A stretch of 64,000 nucleotides of DNA from Actinomycetota bacterium (GCA_019347575.1 JAHWKY010000002.1:152317-216316), one strand, 5' to 3'; numbered from the stretch's first letter, positions 17,867-26,768 are shown. Numbers and translations: made by a program. The notes: generated by a model from the letters alone, not told the origin.

Positions 17867-18033
17867 CGCGCGACTCCCGCGGTGACCTCGCCGGCGCGGC
17901 GCTCCCCGCGTTCGACCGGGCCACGCTCACGCAGCGCGACGACCGCTGACCGAACGGCCCCGCTCCGCACACGCGCACTCCGCCGCATCACCGCACCATG
18001 GAGGTGCCGCCACCGAGAGGTCCCGCGTAGATC

Positions 18034-20394
18034 GTGGCCGAACGAGTCCGTCCCGCCCTGCGTCTGCTGTCGTTCGTGTTCGTCTTCCCGCTCTTCGTCG
18101 GCGCGCTCGCGTACCCCGGCCTGACGAGCATCTCCGACATCGCCGATCAGGTCGACGAGCAGCTGCTCGCCCCGATCGAACTGCCCGACGAGGTCCCGGA
18201 ACCGGCGCTGCGGTCCGAGGTCCTGGCAGCGGACGGCTCGCGACTCGGGCTGTTCATCGGAGCCGAGCACCGCGTCCGGGTCGAGCTCGAGGCGGTTCCC
18301 CAGATCCTGATCGACGCCGTGCTCGTCACCGAGGACCGCGACTTCCAGTCCCACAACGGTGTCGATCACCGCGCCATCGCACGGGCGTTCGCGGCCAACG
18401 TGCGCGGCGGCGAGATCCAACAGGGTGGTTCGACCATCACCCAACAGCTCGTCAAGAACCTGTTCCTCGATGCCCGCCAGACCGTGGCGCGGAAGGTCCG
18501 CGAGGCCATCACCGCCGTCGAGCTGGAACGGCGGCTGTCGAAGGAGCAGATCCTCGAGCGCTACCTCAACGCGGTGTACCTCGGCAACGGCGTGTACGGC
18601 GTCGGCACCGCGACACGGTTCTACTTCGACAAGTCCTTGGAGGAGCTCGAACCGCAGGAAGCGGCGCTGCTCGCCGGCCTCATCTCGAGCCCGGAACGGA
18701 CCGACCCGATCGAGCACCCCGAACGGGCGACCGAGCGCCGCAACGTGGTGCTCGACCTGATGGCGCGCTACGACGTCATCGGTCGTGAGGAAGCCGACCG
18801 GCTCGCCAGCGCCCCCCTCGCTCTGACCGTCACACCTCCCCCGCCGCCCCGCGAACCGTTCTTCGTCGAGTACGTCAAGCAGCGGCTCCTCGATGACGAC
18901 CGGCTCGGGGAGACCCGGGAGGACCGGGCGCGTCGGCTCTTCAGCGGCGGCTTGACCATCAGCACGACCCTGCAACCGAAGGTCCAGAGCGCGGCCGTGC
19001 AGGGACTGCTCGCCCACATCGACGATCCGCTCGCCGACCCCCTCGGAGGGGTGGTCTCGATCGAGCCCGGTACCGGCCGCATCGCCGCGATGGCGGTCGC
19101 CCCGAAGCCCTTCGGCGAGTGCGAGGACGGTGAGGAACCGTGCCTGGAGACCAACGTCAACCCCCTGGTTCCCGGCTCCGGTGGCTCGGGTCGCCAGGCG
19201 GGGTCGTCGTTCAAGCCGGTCGTCCTCGCGACCGCGCTGGAGCACGGCCGCGGGACGGACACCGCGTTCCGCACGCGCGGTGGACAGGAGGTCGGGGGCG
19301 AGCGCTGCGAGACCGACGGCGAGCCCTGGGAGCCGGAGAACTACGCCCCGACCTCGCGCGCCTGGATGGACATGCCGGAGGCCATCCGTGTTTCCAACAA
19401 CGTCTACCACGCACGCCTGGCTGCCGATCTTGGCCCCGAGCGAGTCGTCGACATGGCCCACCAGCTCGGGATCCGGGGCGACCTTCCGGCGGTCTGCTCG
19501 CTCGGTCTCGGATCAGCGGACATCTTCCCGATCGACCTCGCCAGCGCGTACACGACGTTCGCCAACGGGGGCGAACGGTGTGAGCCGTTCGCCGTCGAGT
19601 CGATCGCGGACCAGGACGGCGAGGTGCTCCTGCGCAACGCGCCCGACTGCCGCCCGGTCCTGCAGCCGCAGAACGCCGATGCGATCACCACGATGCTGAC
19701 TCGGGTGATCGAGGGGGGAACCGGGACCGCGGCCGACATCGGTCGCCCCGCCGCCGGCAAGACGGGGACCACGGACGACTGGCGTGACGCGTGGTTCGTC
19801 GGCTACGTGCCCCAGCTCACGACCGCGGTCTGGGTCGGCTACGAGCAGCCCGAGCCGATGATCGGGGTCCTGGGGTACCGGCGCGTCGCCGGCGGTACCG
19901 CGCCCGCAGCCATCTGGCACGACGTGATGCTCGCCGCGCTCGAGGACGTCGAGCCGCTACCGCTGCCGAGCGTGACGCTCGAACGGGCCGATGGCCCTCC
20001 CGAGGAGCTCGAATCCCCATCCCCGGCACCCACGCCGACGCTCCTCCCGCTGTCACCACCACCGCCGCCGACGGACGCGCCGGAGCCCGAGCCGACCGAC
20101 ACGCGCCCCGAGGAGCCATCGCCGCAGCCGAGCCCGAGCCCATCGCCCCAGCCGAGCCCATCGCCATCGCCGGAGCCGGATCCCGAACCGATCCCCGACG
20201 ATCCGCTCCCCGAGCCGACCGACGATCCCTCGCCCTCACCCGAACCCAGCCCCACCGAGGAACCCTCGCCCTCACCGAGCCCCACCGAGGAGGCGGAGGC
20301 CACGGAACCCTCGCCCTCGCCGAGTCCCACCGAGGGAGCATCCTCAGCGATGTTCGCGCTCATCGGGTTCGCCCCGCGGCGTCAGGGCAGTTGA
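18034..20394 (+). CDS. Class A penicillin-binding protein (bifunctional transglycosylase/transpeptidase)
   Basis: 786 residues. PBP1-type enzyme that polymerises and cross-links peptidoglycan outside the membrane. One N-terminal signal anchor (LLSFVFVFPLFVGALAYPG). The GT51 domain shows the catalytic Glu100 in TEDRDFQSHNGVD, GGSTITQQLVKN, RKVREAITAVELE and YLNAVYLGNGVYGV. The transpeptidase domain has the nucleophile Ser391 in GSSFK, S454-N-N, and K576-T-G. The last ~120 residues are a Pro/Ser/Glu/Asp-rich tail of PSPSP and PTEEPS repeats, typical of wall-spanning linkers. GTG 18034 has a weak ribosome site. The cell-wall genes nearby are not obviously in the same operon. Confidence 0.93.
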   Translation: MAERVRPALRLLSFVFVFPLFVGALAYPGLTSISDIADQVDEQLLAPIELPDEVPEPALRSEVLAADGSRLGLFIGAEHRVRVELEAVPQILIDAVLVTEDRDFQSHNGVDHRAIARAFAANVRGGEIQQGGSTITQQLVKNLFLDARQTVARKVREAITAVELERRLSKEQILERYLNAVYLGNGVYGVGTATRFYFDKSLEELEPQEAALLAGLISSPERTDPIEHPERATERRNVVLDLMARYDVIGREEADRLASAPLALTVTPPPPPREPFFVEYVKQRLLDDDRLGETREDRARRLFSGGLTISTTLQPKVQSAAVQGLLAHIDDPLADPLGGVVSIEPGTGRIAAMAVAPKPFGECEDGEEPCLETNVNPLVPGSGGSGRQAGSSFKPVVLATALEHGRGTDTAFRTRGGQEVGGERCETDGEPWEPENYAPTSRAWMDMPEAIRVSNNVYHARLAADLGPERVVDMAHQLGIRGDLPAVCSLGLGSADIFPIDLASAYTTFANGGERCEPFAVESIADQDGEVLLRNAPDCRPVLQPQNADAITTMLTRVIEGGTGTAADIGRPAAGKTGTTDDWRDAWFVGYVPQLTTAVWVGYEQPEPMIGVLGYRRVAGGTAPAAIWHDVMLAALEDVEPLPLPSVTLERADGPPEELESPSPAPTPTLLPLSPPPPPTDAPEPEPTDTRPEEPSPQPSPSPSPQPSPSPSPEPDPEPIPDDPLPEPTDDPSPSPEPSPTEEPSPSPSPTEEAEATEPSPSPSPTEGASSAMFALIGFAPRRQGS

Positions 20395-20426
20395 CGACGC
20401 TACCGTGGACGCGGACAGGAGCGACG

Positions 20427-21134
20427 GTGGCTGACGACACCCCGAAGGGGACCCGGTTCGTGTTCCTTGACACCGAGGCGACCGGCCTCGACCTCGACCG
20501 GCATGAGCTGACCGAGGTGGCGTGGATCGTGCGGTTCGAGGACGGTTCCGAGGTGCAACGCCAGTACTTCCCCGACCACACCCTCGACGGTGCGGACGAC
20601 GACGCGCTGGAGCTCACCGGTTACCACGAACGCATCGCGGACCAACCGCGCACCCCGATGTCGCAGTGGCTGCCGCAGTTCCTCGAGGATGCCGACGGCG
20701 CGGTCATCGTCGGCGCGGTGCCCGACTTCGACGTCCGCCAGATGCACAAGGCGTGCAAGAAGCTCGGGCGGGAACCCACCTGGGACCATCACCTGGTCGA
20801 CGTCGAGACCCTGGCGCTGCCGCTCATCGCGGGGGGTCCCGAGGCGCCGCGCAGCCTCGCCAAGACGTGCCGGGCCTTCGGGGTGGGCCACGACAAGGGC
20901 CAGGCCCACGGTGCGCTCTACGACGCGCAGCAGGTCATGCGCGTGTTCGATCGCATCTGGGAGGTGATCGCGGACCTGCGCGCGCGCAGCGAGCCGCTGC
21001 CTCCACCCGTGCCCCGCGAGGTAGCGGCGGACGACGCGGACGCGACGGCCCCATCGGGGGACGCGTCCGAGCCCGCACCAGCCGGGCCAGACGCGACGTC
21101 CGGCCGGCCCATCCCTCCAGCCCAGATGTCCTGA
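20427..21134 (+). CDS. DEDDh 3'-5' exonuclease family protein
   Basis: 235 residues. RNase T/DnaQ-epsilon-type exonuclease fold. Exo I is FLDTEATGLDLDRHELTEVAW (D and E metal ligands), the middle acidic site is in IVGAVPDFDVRQM, and Exo III is HDKGQAHGALYDAQQVMRVF with the DEDDh His and Asp. The first ~185 residues are catalytic; the rest is a Pro/Ala-rich tail. GTG 20427 has AGGAG six bases upstream; the long frame from 19791 overlaps the PBP gene and is not coding. Substrate unknown; oligoribonuclease or DNA-repair roles are both possible. Confidence 0.8.
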   Translation: MADDTPKGTRFVFLDTEATGLDLDRHELTEVAWIVRFEDGSEVQRQYFPDHTLDGADDDALELTGYHERIADQPRTPMSQWLPQFLEDADGAVIVGAVPDFDVRQMHKACKKLGREPTWDHHLVDVETLALPLIAGGPEAPRSLAKTCRAFGVGHDKGQAHGALYDAQQVMRVFDRIWEVIADLRARSEPLPPPVPREVAADDADATAPSGDASEPAPAGPDATSGRPIPPAQMS

Positions 21135-21228
21135 CCCGCACAGGTCCGCGCGCTGACCGTTCGGTCGTACCCGGGGGCTGAGAGGGGGGGTACCGTCAGG
21201 GCCACCGCCGCACCCCTGATCCCGGTTG

Positions 21229-21252
21229 CGGCTCCGCCGGAAAGGGGAGCCG
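21229..21252 (+). promoter_or_regulatory. Stem sequestering the ribosome-binding site of the 82-residue gene
   Basis: CGGCTCC (21229-21235) pairs perfectly with GGAGCCG (21246-21252) across a 10-nt loop. The right arm contains most of the GGGGAG Shine-Dalgarno, three bases before the GTG at 21255. Such a stem would limit translation unless opened. Regulation is inference. Confidence 0.45.
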
Positions 21253-21254
21253 AC

Positions 21255-21503
21255 GTGGGCCGGACGCTCAGCGAACCGAAGACCGCGGTCCGAAAGGGTC
21301 GGCCAGCCACGGCCGAGCCGGAGCGGCTTGCGACCACACGCCTCGAGCTGCTCGACTCGATCCGTACCGAGCTGCTCGCGCAGGCACCGCTGTTCGAGGA
21401 CCCGTTCGCTTACGGTGCCGGCGTGCTCGACACGCTCAGGGCCGTTTCCGCGATCCTCACCAAGGGCGAGCAGGCAGGCCGACACGAGGGGAGCAAACGA
21501 TGA
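21255..21503 (+). CDS. Small protein of unknown function
   Basis: 82 residues, soluble, basic N-terminus (MGRTLSEPKTAVRKGR) and a mostly helical rest (ELLDSIRTELLAQAPLFEDPFAYGAGVLDTLRAVSAIL). GTG 21255 is preceded by GGGGAG, which is buried in a predicted stem. The stop overlaps the ATG of the next gene (ATGA), so the two are coupled and probably form a functional pair. No family recognised; not an obvious toxin or antitoxin. Confidence 0.55.
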   Translation: MGRTLSEPKTAVRKGRPATAEPERLATTRLELLDSIRTELLAQAPLFEDPFAYGAGVLDTLRAVSAILTKGEQAGRHEGSKR

Positions 21504-21841
21504 GCGACATGCCGCTCTCAAGTAGCGACAGCCGTAGAGCGCAGGAACTGATCAACGACCGCGACCCGATCCGCTCCGCGGGCAGCACCGCGTGGATGGC
21601 CGCCTTCGCGCTCGGGCTGGCGACCTCGTCACGCCCCGACGACGACTGCATCGACGACCTCGTCGCCGCCGCGGACGGCTCCAGCGCGCGGCTCCACGCC
21701 GCCCGTCACCGCGTCCGGAGCATGTACGGCGATCGCGGTCGTACCAGTCAGCGTGCTCAGGAGCTGCTCGACCAGGCCGCCTCGCGCATCGCCCGTCAAC
21801 CCCTCGACGCCGACAGCGGCACGCTCGCCACGACCTCGTAG
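21500..21841 (+). CDS. Small protein of unknown function, coupled to the preceding gene
   Basis: 113 residues, soluble, helical, without a recognisable domain (QELINDRDPIRSAGSTAWMA, LVAAADGSSARLHAARHRVR). It begins with an ATGA overlap. Codons 5-13 contain the hairpin element at 21514-21540. Its 3' end overlaps the convergent thpR gene by 46 bases, which is long for two real genes; one of the two stops may be misread, or both ends may be genuine. Confidence 0.5.
   Translation: MSDMPLSSSDSRRAQELINDRDPIRSAGSTAWMAAFALGLATSSRPDDDCIDDLVAAADGSSARLHAARHRVRSMYGDRGRTSQRAQELLDQAASRIARQPLDADSGTLATTS
21514..21540 (+). repeat. Dispersed hairpin element, copy 4 (inside a coding region)
   Basis: Arms GCTCT/AGAGC enclose CAAGTAGC, GACA and GCCGT. 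The arms differ from the other copies, yet all five pairs are kept. The element lies 14 bases into the 113-residue gene. Confidence 0.55.
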
Positions 21842-22350
21842 CGCGCCCCGCCGGCTCCGAGGTGGGACGCCACCACCTCGACCGACGAGGCAGTCCAGGC
21901 ACCCGGGGTCGGCGGCACCTCGTCGACGAGGTGGGACGTCACGGCCCCTCGACCTCTCCCCCGGACGCGCGCGAGGGTGAGGTGGGGCCGTACCGGCTTG
22001 CGGTCGACCGGGAGGTCGTGCTCCGCCAGGGCCTCCTGCAGCCGCTCGCCCAGCGCCGCGATCGCGCCTGGCGGGTCGTCCGCCACCCCCATCCACAGGA
22101 TGCGACGCCCGAAGCGGCCAGCACGGTCGAGCTGCAGATCGATCGGGGCGACGGCGACGACCTCGTCCTCGATGGCGGCGACGACCGGGTCGGGTCCGAG
22201 CGCGACCTCGCCGAGGAACGCCAGCGTGAGGTGCCAGTTCTCCGCACGGGTCCAGGACAGGTCGTCGCGCGACGCCCGCAACGCGGCCACCCCGGCAGCG
22301 AGCGTGTCCCGCACCGCCTGCGGGACATCGAGCGCGAGGAACAACCTCAC
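21796..22350 (-). CDS. thpR: RNA 2',3'-cyclic phosphodiesterase (2H family)
   Basis: 184 residues, standard length for ThpR/LigT. Two HxTx motifs of the 2H superfamily are plain: HLTLAFLGEV (about 41) and HLTLARVRG (about 121). These enzymes hydrolyse 2',3'-cyclic phosphate RNA ends and can ligate tRNA halves in vitro. The N-terminal MRLFLALDVP is typical. GTG 22350 overlaps the cinA stop (GTGA); it is the last gene of the RodZ-like/rimO/pgsA/cinA/thpR operon. Confidence 0.9.
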   Translation of the reverse strand: MRLFLALDVPQAVRDTLAAGVAALRASRDDLSWTRAENWHLTLAFLGEVALGPDPVVAAIEDEVVAVAPIDLQLDRAGRFGRRILWMGVADDPPGAIAALGERLQEALAEHDLPVDRKPVRPHLTLARVRGRGRGAVTSHLVDEVPPTPGAWTASSVEVVASHLGAGGARYEVVASVPLSASRG

Positions 22351-23606
22351 GGGAGGAGGCGGCGCCGGAGCAGCTCGAGGGCTGCGCTGCCGAGCCGCTC
22401 CTGGACGGTGAGGCGATCGCCGGGGATGTTGCGCCCGTGGACCTCGACCTCGCCATCCGGACGCGCGACGGCCCAGAACGCGGTGCCGACGTCCTGGCCG
22501 CCCTGCGTCGACGGTCCGGCGACGCCGGTGACCCCGATGCCCCAGTCGGCGGCGAACAGCTCTCGCACCCGCACCGCCAGGTCGCTGGTGACCTCGGCAC
22601 TGACCGGCCCGTGCGCCTCGATCAGCTTGGGGTCCACGCCGAGGACGCGGCTCTTGCTGTCGGTCGCGTAGACCGCCACGCCGCCCTTGAGCACGCCCGA
22701 GGTCCCCGGGACCCGGGCCAGTCGCGCCGCGATGCCGCCCGCCGTGGCCGACTCGGCGGTCGCCACGGACTCGCCGCGGTCCTCCAGCAGGCGCACGACC
22801 GCCTGCTCGAGGTCCTCGTCGTCGATGCCCGCGACGACCGGGCCGAGCGACCCGACGATCCGGTCGACGTACGGCTGGGTGCGAGCCCGCGCGTCGTCGA
22901 TCCCCTCGCCCGACGCGGTCACCCGCACCTGGATCTCGCGGCGGGTCGCGAGGAAGGCGATGGCGACGTCACCCGCGGCGTCAGCGTCGGCGATGGTGTC
23001 GGCCACGGCCTCCCCGACCGTGGACTCCCCCAGGCCCGCCACGTGCACCACGCGCGTGACGGTCGCGCGGCCCCCGCTGCGCGCGAGCACGTCGGGTGCG
23101 ACGTCGCGGACGAACAGCTCCTGCAGTTCCCAGGGCACCCCGGGAAGGGCGTACACCGCACACGTGGCGGCGTCGTCGGGACGCGGCACCTCCACGACGA
23201 ACCCCGGGGCCGTCCCCACGGGATCGAAGACCCGCGCCCCGGCAGGGACCCGTGCCTGGCGCAGGTTCGAGGGTGACATGCGGTAGCCGCGCGAGGCGAA
23301 CAGCTCGGTGATGCGGTCCTCGAGGTCGGGGCGCGACTCGAGCTCGAGGTCGGCCGCGGCCGCGATCGCCTCACGCGTGATGTCGTCTGACGTCGGCCCA
23401 AGCCCACCTCCGACGACGACGAGGTCGCTCCGCGCGATCAGGTCGCGCAGGGTGCGCACCATCTCGTTGAGCTCGTCACCGACCGCGACGTGCGCGTGGA
23501 CGCCCACGCCGAGCTCGCGCAGACGCTGGCTGACCCAGGCAGCGTTGGTGTCGACGAGGTCGCCGAGCAGCAGCTCCGATCCCACCGACATGACCGCACC
23601 TCTCAC
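22347..23606 (-). CDS. cinA: CinA family protein (competence/damage-inducible, with NMN deamidase domain)
   Basis: 419 residues, full-length two-domain CinA. The N-terminal molybdopterin-binding-like domain has SVGSELLLGDLVDTNAAW and GGLGPTSDDITREAIA; the C-terminal PncC-type nicotinamide mononucleotide amidohydrolase domain has ATAESATAGGIAARLARVPG and GIGVTGVAGP. The family takes part in NAD recycling; the link to competence is historical. In many actinobacteria cinA sits between pgsA and recA, as here in relaxed form. It is coupled at both ends by GTGA overlaps. Confidence 0.94.
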   Translation of the reverse strand: MRGAVMSVGSELLLGDLVDTNAAWVSQRLRELGVGVHAHVAVGDELNEMVRTLRDLIARSDLVVVGGGLGPTSDDITREAIAAAADLELESRPDLEDRITELFASRGYRMSPSNLRQARVPAGARVFDPVGTAPGFVVEVPRPDDAATCAVYALPGVPWELQELFVRDVAPDVLARSGGRATVTRVVHVAGLGESTVGEAVADTIADADAAGDVAIAFLATRREIQVRVTASGEGIDDARARTQPYVDRIVGSLGPVVAGIDDEDLEQAVVRLLEDRGESVATAESATAGGIAARLARVPGTSGVLKGGVAVYATDSKSRVLGVDPKLIEAHGPVSAEVTSDLAVRVRELFAADWGIGVTGVAGPSTQGGQDVGTAFWAVARPDGEVEVHGRNIPGDRLTVQERLGSAALELLRRRLLP

Positions 23607-24271
23607 ACGGCGCTCCTCGCGCTACGAGCCAGCCGGCCGGCCCGGAAGGCGTAGTCGACGCCGGACACCACGGTGATGCCCACGGCGAGGTACAGCAGCA
23701 CGTCGCGGAGCGACACGGATGCCCCCGGCCACAGGAACGCGATGACCGCCGCGACCTGGGTCACCGTCTTGGTCTTGCCCCAGGACGATGCGGGCATGAC
23801 CTTGTCGTAGCGGCGCACGAGGGCGAGCCGCAGCAGGGTCACGGCGACCTCCCGGACGACGATCACCCAGACGGCCCACCACGGCAGCCGGTCGACCGCA
23901 GCCAGGCTGGCGAGCGAGCCGATGATCAGCAGCTTGTCGGCGATCGGATCGGCGAGCTGACCCCACCTCGTGACGCCGTGCCAGCGCCGCGCGACCCACC
24001 CATCGATCGAATCGGTAGCAGCGGCGAACGCGAAGATCCCGAACGCCCACCACCGGGCGCCCGGATCTTCCTTGGCGAGCAGCCACAGGATGACCGGGAC
24101 CAGCAGCGCGCGCAGGAAGGTCAGCAGGTTGGGGAAGTTGAACCAGTGGGGCTCGGTCGTCTCGCGCAGCTCGCGAAGATCGACGACGTCGTCGGGCTCC
24201 GCCGAGGGCAACAGCACCTCGGCCAGACCTCCGTCCTCGGCGGGGTCGACCGGCTCGGGCACCCGGCTCAC
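23603..24271 (-). CDS. pgsA: CDP-diacylglycerol-glycerol-3-phosphate 3-phosphatidyltransferase PgsA
   Basis: 222-residue membrane CDP-alcohol phosphotransferase that makes phosphatidylglycerophosphate. The signature D-G-x2-A-R-x8-G-x3-D-x3-D is intact in DSIDGWVARRWHGVTRWGQL followed by ADPIADK. Four to six transmembrane helices (VPVILWLLA, WWAVWVIVVREVAVTLL, VTQVAAVIAFLW, LLYLAVGITVVSGV). The start was set at GTG 24271, overlapping the rimO stop (GTGA); the longer frame to 24436 runs inside rimO. A ~45-residue acidic N-terminal tail precedes the first helix. Confidence 0.94.
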   Translation of the reverse strand: MSRVPEPVDPAEDGGLAEVLLPSAEPDDVVDLRELRETTEPHWFNFPNLLTFLRALLVPVILWLLAKEDPGARWWAFGIFAFAAATDSIDGWVARRWHGVTRWGQLADPIADKLLIIGSLASLAAVDRLPWWAVWVIVVREVAVTLLRLALVRRYDKVMPASSWGKTKTVTQVAAVIAFLWPGASVSLRDVLLYLAVGITVVSGVDYAFRAGRLARSARSAV

Positions 24272-25833
24272 GCCGTCTGGGCGTCGACGGTCGCGACCAG
24301 ATCGACGCCATCGGCCGCGGCGACGTGCACGCTGACGCGACGTCCTGCGGGGAGCTCGACGCGAGCCCCGTCCGGTCCGACGAGACCGATCTCGCCGTCG
24401 GTGTCGGGGGCCTCCCGGAAGGAGCGCGCCACGCACACGCCCGCCTCCGATCCCTGCACCGTGACGTCCAGGACGCGGCCGATGAAGCGCTCAGCACGCT
24501 GCTGCATCACCGTCTCCACGACCGGCGCGAGGTGCGCGACGCGCCGCTGAGCCTCGTGGGAGGGGATCTGGCGGTCCAGCGAGGTCGCCGCCGTGCCGTC
24601 CTCGTCGCTGTAGGCGAACAGGCCGACCCAGTCCAGCCCCACGTCCCACAGGAAGCGCTCGAGCGCGGCGACGTCGTCGTCGGTCTCGCCGGGGAACCCC
24701 AGGATGAAGTTGGACCGGAACACGGCGTCGGGATCGAGCGCGCGGATGTCCGCGATCAGCTGCGCGAAGCGCTCGGGTGAGCCACTCCGAGCCATCCGGC
24801 CCAGCACGCTGGCCGACACGTGCTGCAGCGACAGGTCGAAGTAAGACGCGACCTTCGGGTTGGCCGCCATGGCCTCGACCAGCGGCCGCTGCAGCTCCGC
24901 AGGCTGCAGGTACATCAGCCGCACCTGCTCGACGCCGTCGATGGCGGTCAGTTGCTCCAGCAGCCGCGGCTGCAGCTCGCGTCCTCCGATGTCCTTGCCC
25001 CAGGAGGTGGTGTTCTCGCTGACCAGCACCAGCTCGCGCGCGCCCTGGCCGGACAGCCAGCGCGCCTCCGCCACGATCTCGTCCGGGGGCCGCGACCGGA
25101 ACCGGCCGCGGAAGGACGGGATGGCACAGAACGTGCACACACGGTCGCAGCCCGACGCGATCTTGAGGTAGGCCCACGGCGGCCGCGCCTCGTCGCTGCC
25201 GTACCGGCGCAACGGGAACCTCGGTCCGCTGGCGGGGACCCGGTCGAGGTCGTCCTGTGGGGTAGTGACCGGGACGTCGAGAGCCGTCTCAGGTGGTGGC
25301 TCCTCGGTCGGCATCACCAGCAGCGGCAGGCTCGGTCTGAACGTGCGGTGCTCGGGGGCGGCGGGGCGTGTGGCCTGCACCCGTTCCATGGGGCGTCCGG
25401 CGAGGACCTCACCCAACAGGCTCGGCAGACGTGGGTAGGCGTCGAAGCCCACGATGGCGTCAGCCTCGGGGATGGCCTCGGCCAGCTCGTCGGGGTAGCG
25501 CTGTGCCATGCATCCGACCACGAGCACCGCGCGGACGCCTGCACCCTTGAGGTCACACGCCGCGAGGATGGTCTCGATCGACTCCTCCTTGGCGGGGGCG
25601 ATGAAGGTGCACGTGTTGACGAGCACGGCGTCAGCCATCGAGGGGTCGTCCACGAGCGTGTAGCCATCCCGGTGGAGCACCCCAGCGAGCTGGTCGGAGT
25701 CGACCTCGTTCCGGCCGCAGCCCAGCGTCACGATGGCGACGCGTGCAGCGGTCGGGACGGACGGATCGGTCACGGAGGTCAAGAGGGAGCCCTGGCGGAG
25801 GGTTGCGCGATCGGTGGGAGGGTACGTCCTCAC
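24268..25833 (-). CDS. rimO: Ribosomal protein uS12 methylthiotransferase RimO
   Basis: 521-residue radical-SAM methylthiotransferase that modifies an Asp of ribosomal protein S12. Cluster cysteines are in TLGCGRNEVDSDQ, LVNTCTFI and VVGCMAQRY; the radical SAM triad is in SGCDRVCTFCAIPSFRG, and a TRAM domain closes the protein. The TLGCxxNxVDS form separates RimO from MiaB. A ~45-residue insert between the two clusters (ATRPAAPEHRTF onward) is low-complexity. GTG 25833 is chosen because it overlaps the upstream stop (GTGA); GTG 25773 would begin just before the conserved fold. Confidence 0.95.
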   Translation of the reverse strand: MRTYPPTDRATLRQGSLLTSVTDPSVPTAARVAIVTLGCGRNEVDSDQLAGVLHRDGYTLVDDPSMADAVLVNTCTFIAPAKEESIETILAACDLKGAGVRAVLVVGCMAQRYPDELAEAIPEADAIVGFDAYPRLPSLLGEVLAGRPMERVQATRPAAPEHRTFRPSLPLLVMPTEEPPPETALDVPVTTPQDDLDRVPASGPRFPLRRYGSDEARPPWAYLKIASGCDRVCTFCAIPSFRGRFRSRPPDEIVAEARWLSGQGARELVLVSENTTSWGKDIGGRELQPRLLEQLTAIDGVEQVRLMYLQPAELQRPLVEAMAANPKVASYFDLSLQHVSASVLGRMARSGSPERFAQLIADIRALDPDAVFRSNFILGFPGETDDDVAALERFLWDVGLDWVGLFAYSDEDGTAATSLDRQIPSHEAQRRVAHLAPVVETVMQQRAERFIGRVLDVTVQGSEAGVCVARSFREAPDTDGEIGLVGPDGARVELPAGRRVSVHVAAADGVDLVATVDAQTA

Positions 25834-26618
25834 GCCGGGGAGGTCGTCTCCGTCTGGGGCTCGCCGGTGGCAGCGTCCTGGTCGGCTCCCACCCGCCCCG
25901 ACGGATCGTAGGTCGCCGTGACCACCGCGCCGCGGGATCCCGGCGGACCGAGGTCACGACCGTTGAGTTCGACGCGGACCCCGCCGGCGTTCCCGAACGT
26001 GATCTCGACGGCCTCGTCGGCCTCGAGCGACAGCGTCTCCCCCGGCTCGTACACACGGCCCGCCTCGACGACCGTGCCGTCGACGGAGGCCTCGATCCAG
26101 CACGGCTCCTCGACGAGCACTACGAGGTCGATGTCGTCGAACGTCGGCGAGGGCGATGGGCTGGGGCTGGGACTCACCGTGGGCGGCGGCGACACCTCGC
26201 TCGCCGGCGCCGTGGGGATGGCGGCGGGCTCGGGGGTCCGCCCACCGAAGACGTTGGCCGCGGCGATGGCGATGATGAGCACCGCGACACCGATGCCGGC
26301 CCACAGGACCCAGCCGGGCAACGGCGCTCGCGTCGGCTGCGCGACGGGGCGCGTCGCGAGGCGGCGCGGGTCGTAGTCGTCGTGCTGGACGTAGCGGCGG
26401 TAGGCGTCGAGCAGCGGCTGTTCGTCGACGCCGAGGAAACGGGCGTAGCTCTGGATGAACCCCTTCGCGTAGACGTCCCCGCCGAAGATGGCGAACTCTT
26501 CCTCCTCGAGCGCGTGGATGTAGTCACTGCGTACGCGCGTCGCCCGGGCCGCCTCCTCGACCGAGCGGCCCTGCTCCTCACGGGCGCTGCGCAGCGCCTC
26601 GCCGATGCCGATGCTCAA
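25830..26618 (-). CDS. RodZ-like protein: HTH_25, transmembrane helix, DUF4115
   Basis: 262 residues. The cytoplasmic N-terminus is a HTH_25 domain (GEALRSAREEQGRSVEEAAR, YIHALEEEEFAIFGG, YAKGFIQSYARFLG). One transmembrane helix follows (WVLWAGIGVAVLIIAIAAANVF), then a Pro/Ser linker and a DUF4115 beta domain outside the membrane (LEADEAVEITFGNAGGV). RodZ ties the MreB cytoskeleton to the envelope; whether mreB exists here is unknown. TTG 26618 gives the usual MSIGE-like start (LSIGIGEALR); ATG 26681 is an alternative. A 10-bp direct repeat (GATGCTCAAG at 26610 and 26627) overlaps the start. Confidence 0.8.
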   Translation of the reverse strand: MSIGIGEALRSAREEQGRSVEEAARATRVRSDYIHALEEEEFAIFGGDVYAKGFIQSYARFLGVDEQPLLDAYRRYVQHDDYDPRRLATRPVAQPTRAPLPGWVLWAGIGVAVLIIAIAAANVFGGRTPEPAAIPTAPASEVSPPPTVSPSPSPSPSPTFDDIDLVVLVEEPCWIEASVDGTVVEAGRVYEPGETLSLEADEAVEITFGNAGGVRVELNGRDLGPPGSRGAVVTATYDPSGRVGADQDAATGEPQTETTSPA

Positions 26619-26768
26619 GGTGCGCCGATGCTCAAGTGCTGCCGGACCTGTGGGTCCCGGTCCCAGCCTACGGCTTCCCATCACCCGCACGGCGTTCCAG
26701 CACGACCTCCGCCGTGGCGACGGCGCGCCCGAGCAGGGACGACGCCCCTCGGTGTCGAAGTCCGCCGC

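Noticed and set aside
19791..20426. Plus-strand extension of the exonuclease frame into the PBP gene
   Set aside because: It overlaps the Pro/Ser-rich PBP tail and translates to Arg/Ala/His-rich noise; the ribosome site supports GTG 20427.
21255..21841. Toxin-antitoxin pair
   Set aside because: Size and overlap fit, but neither protein resembles a known toxin fold or DNA-binding antitoxin.
25743..26768. N-terminal extension of the amidase frame over the RodZ-like and rimO genes
   Set aside because: The signal peptide begins at 26769, and the upstream part is antisense to well-supported genes.
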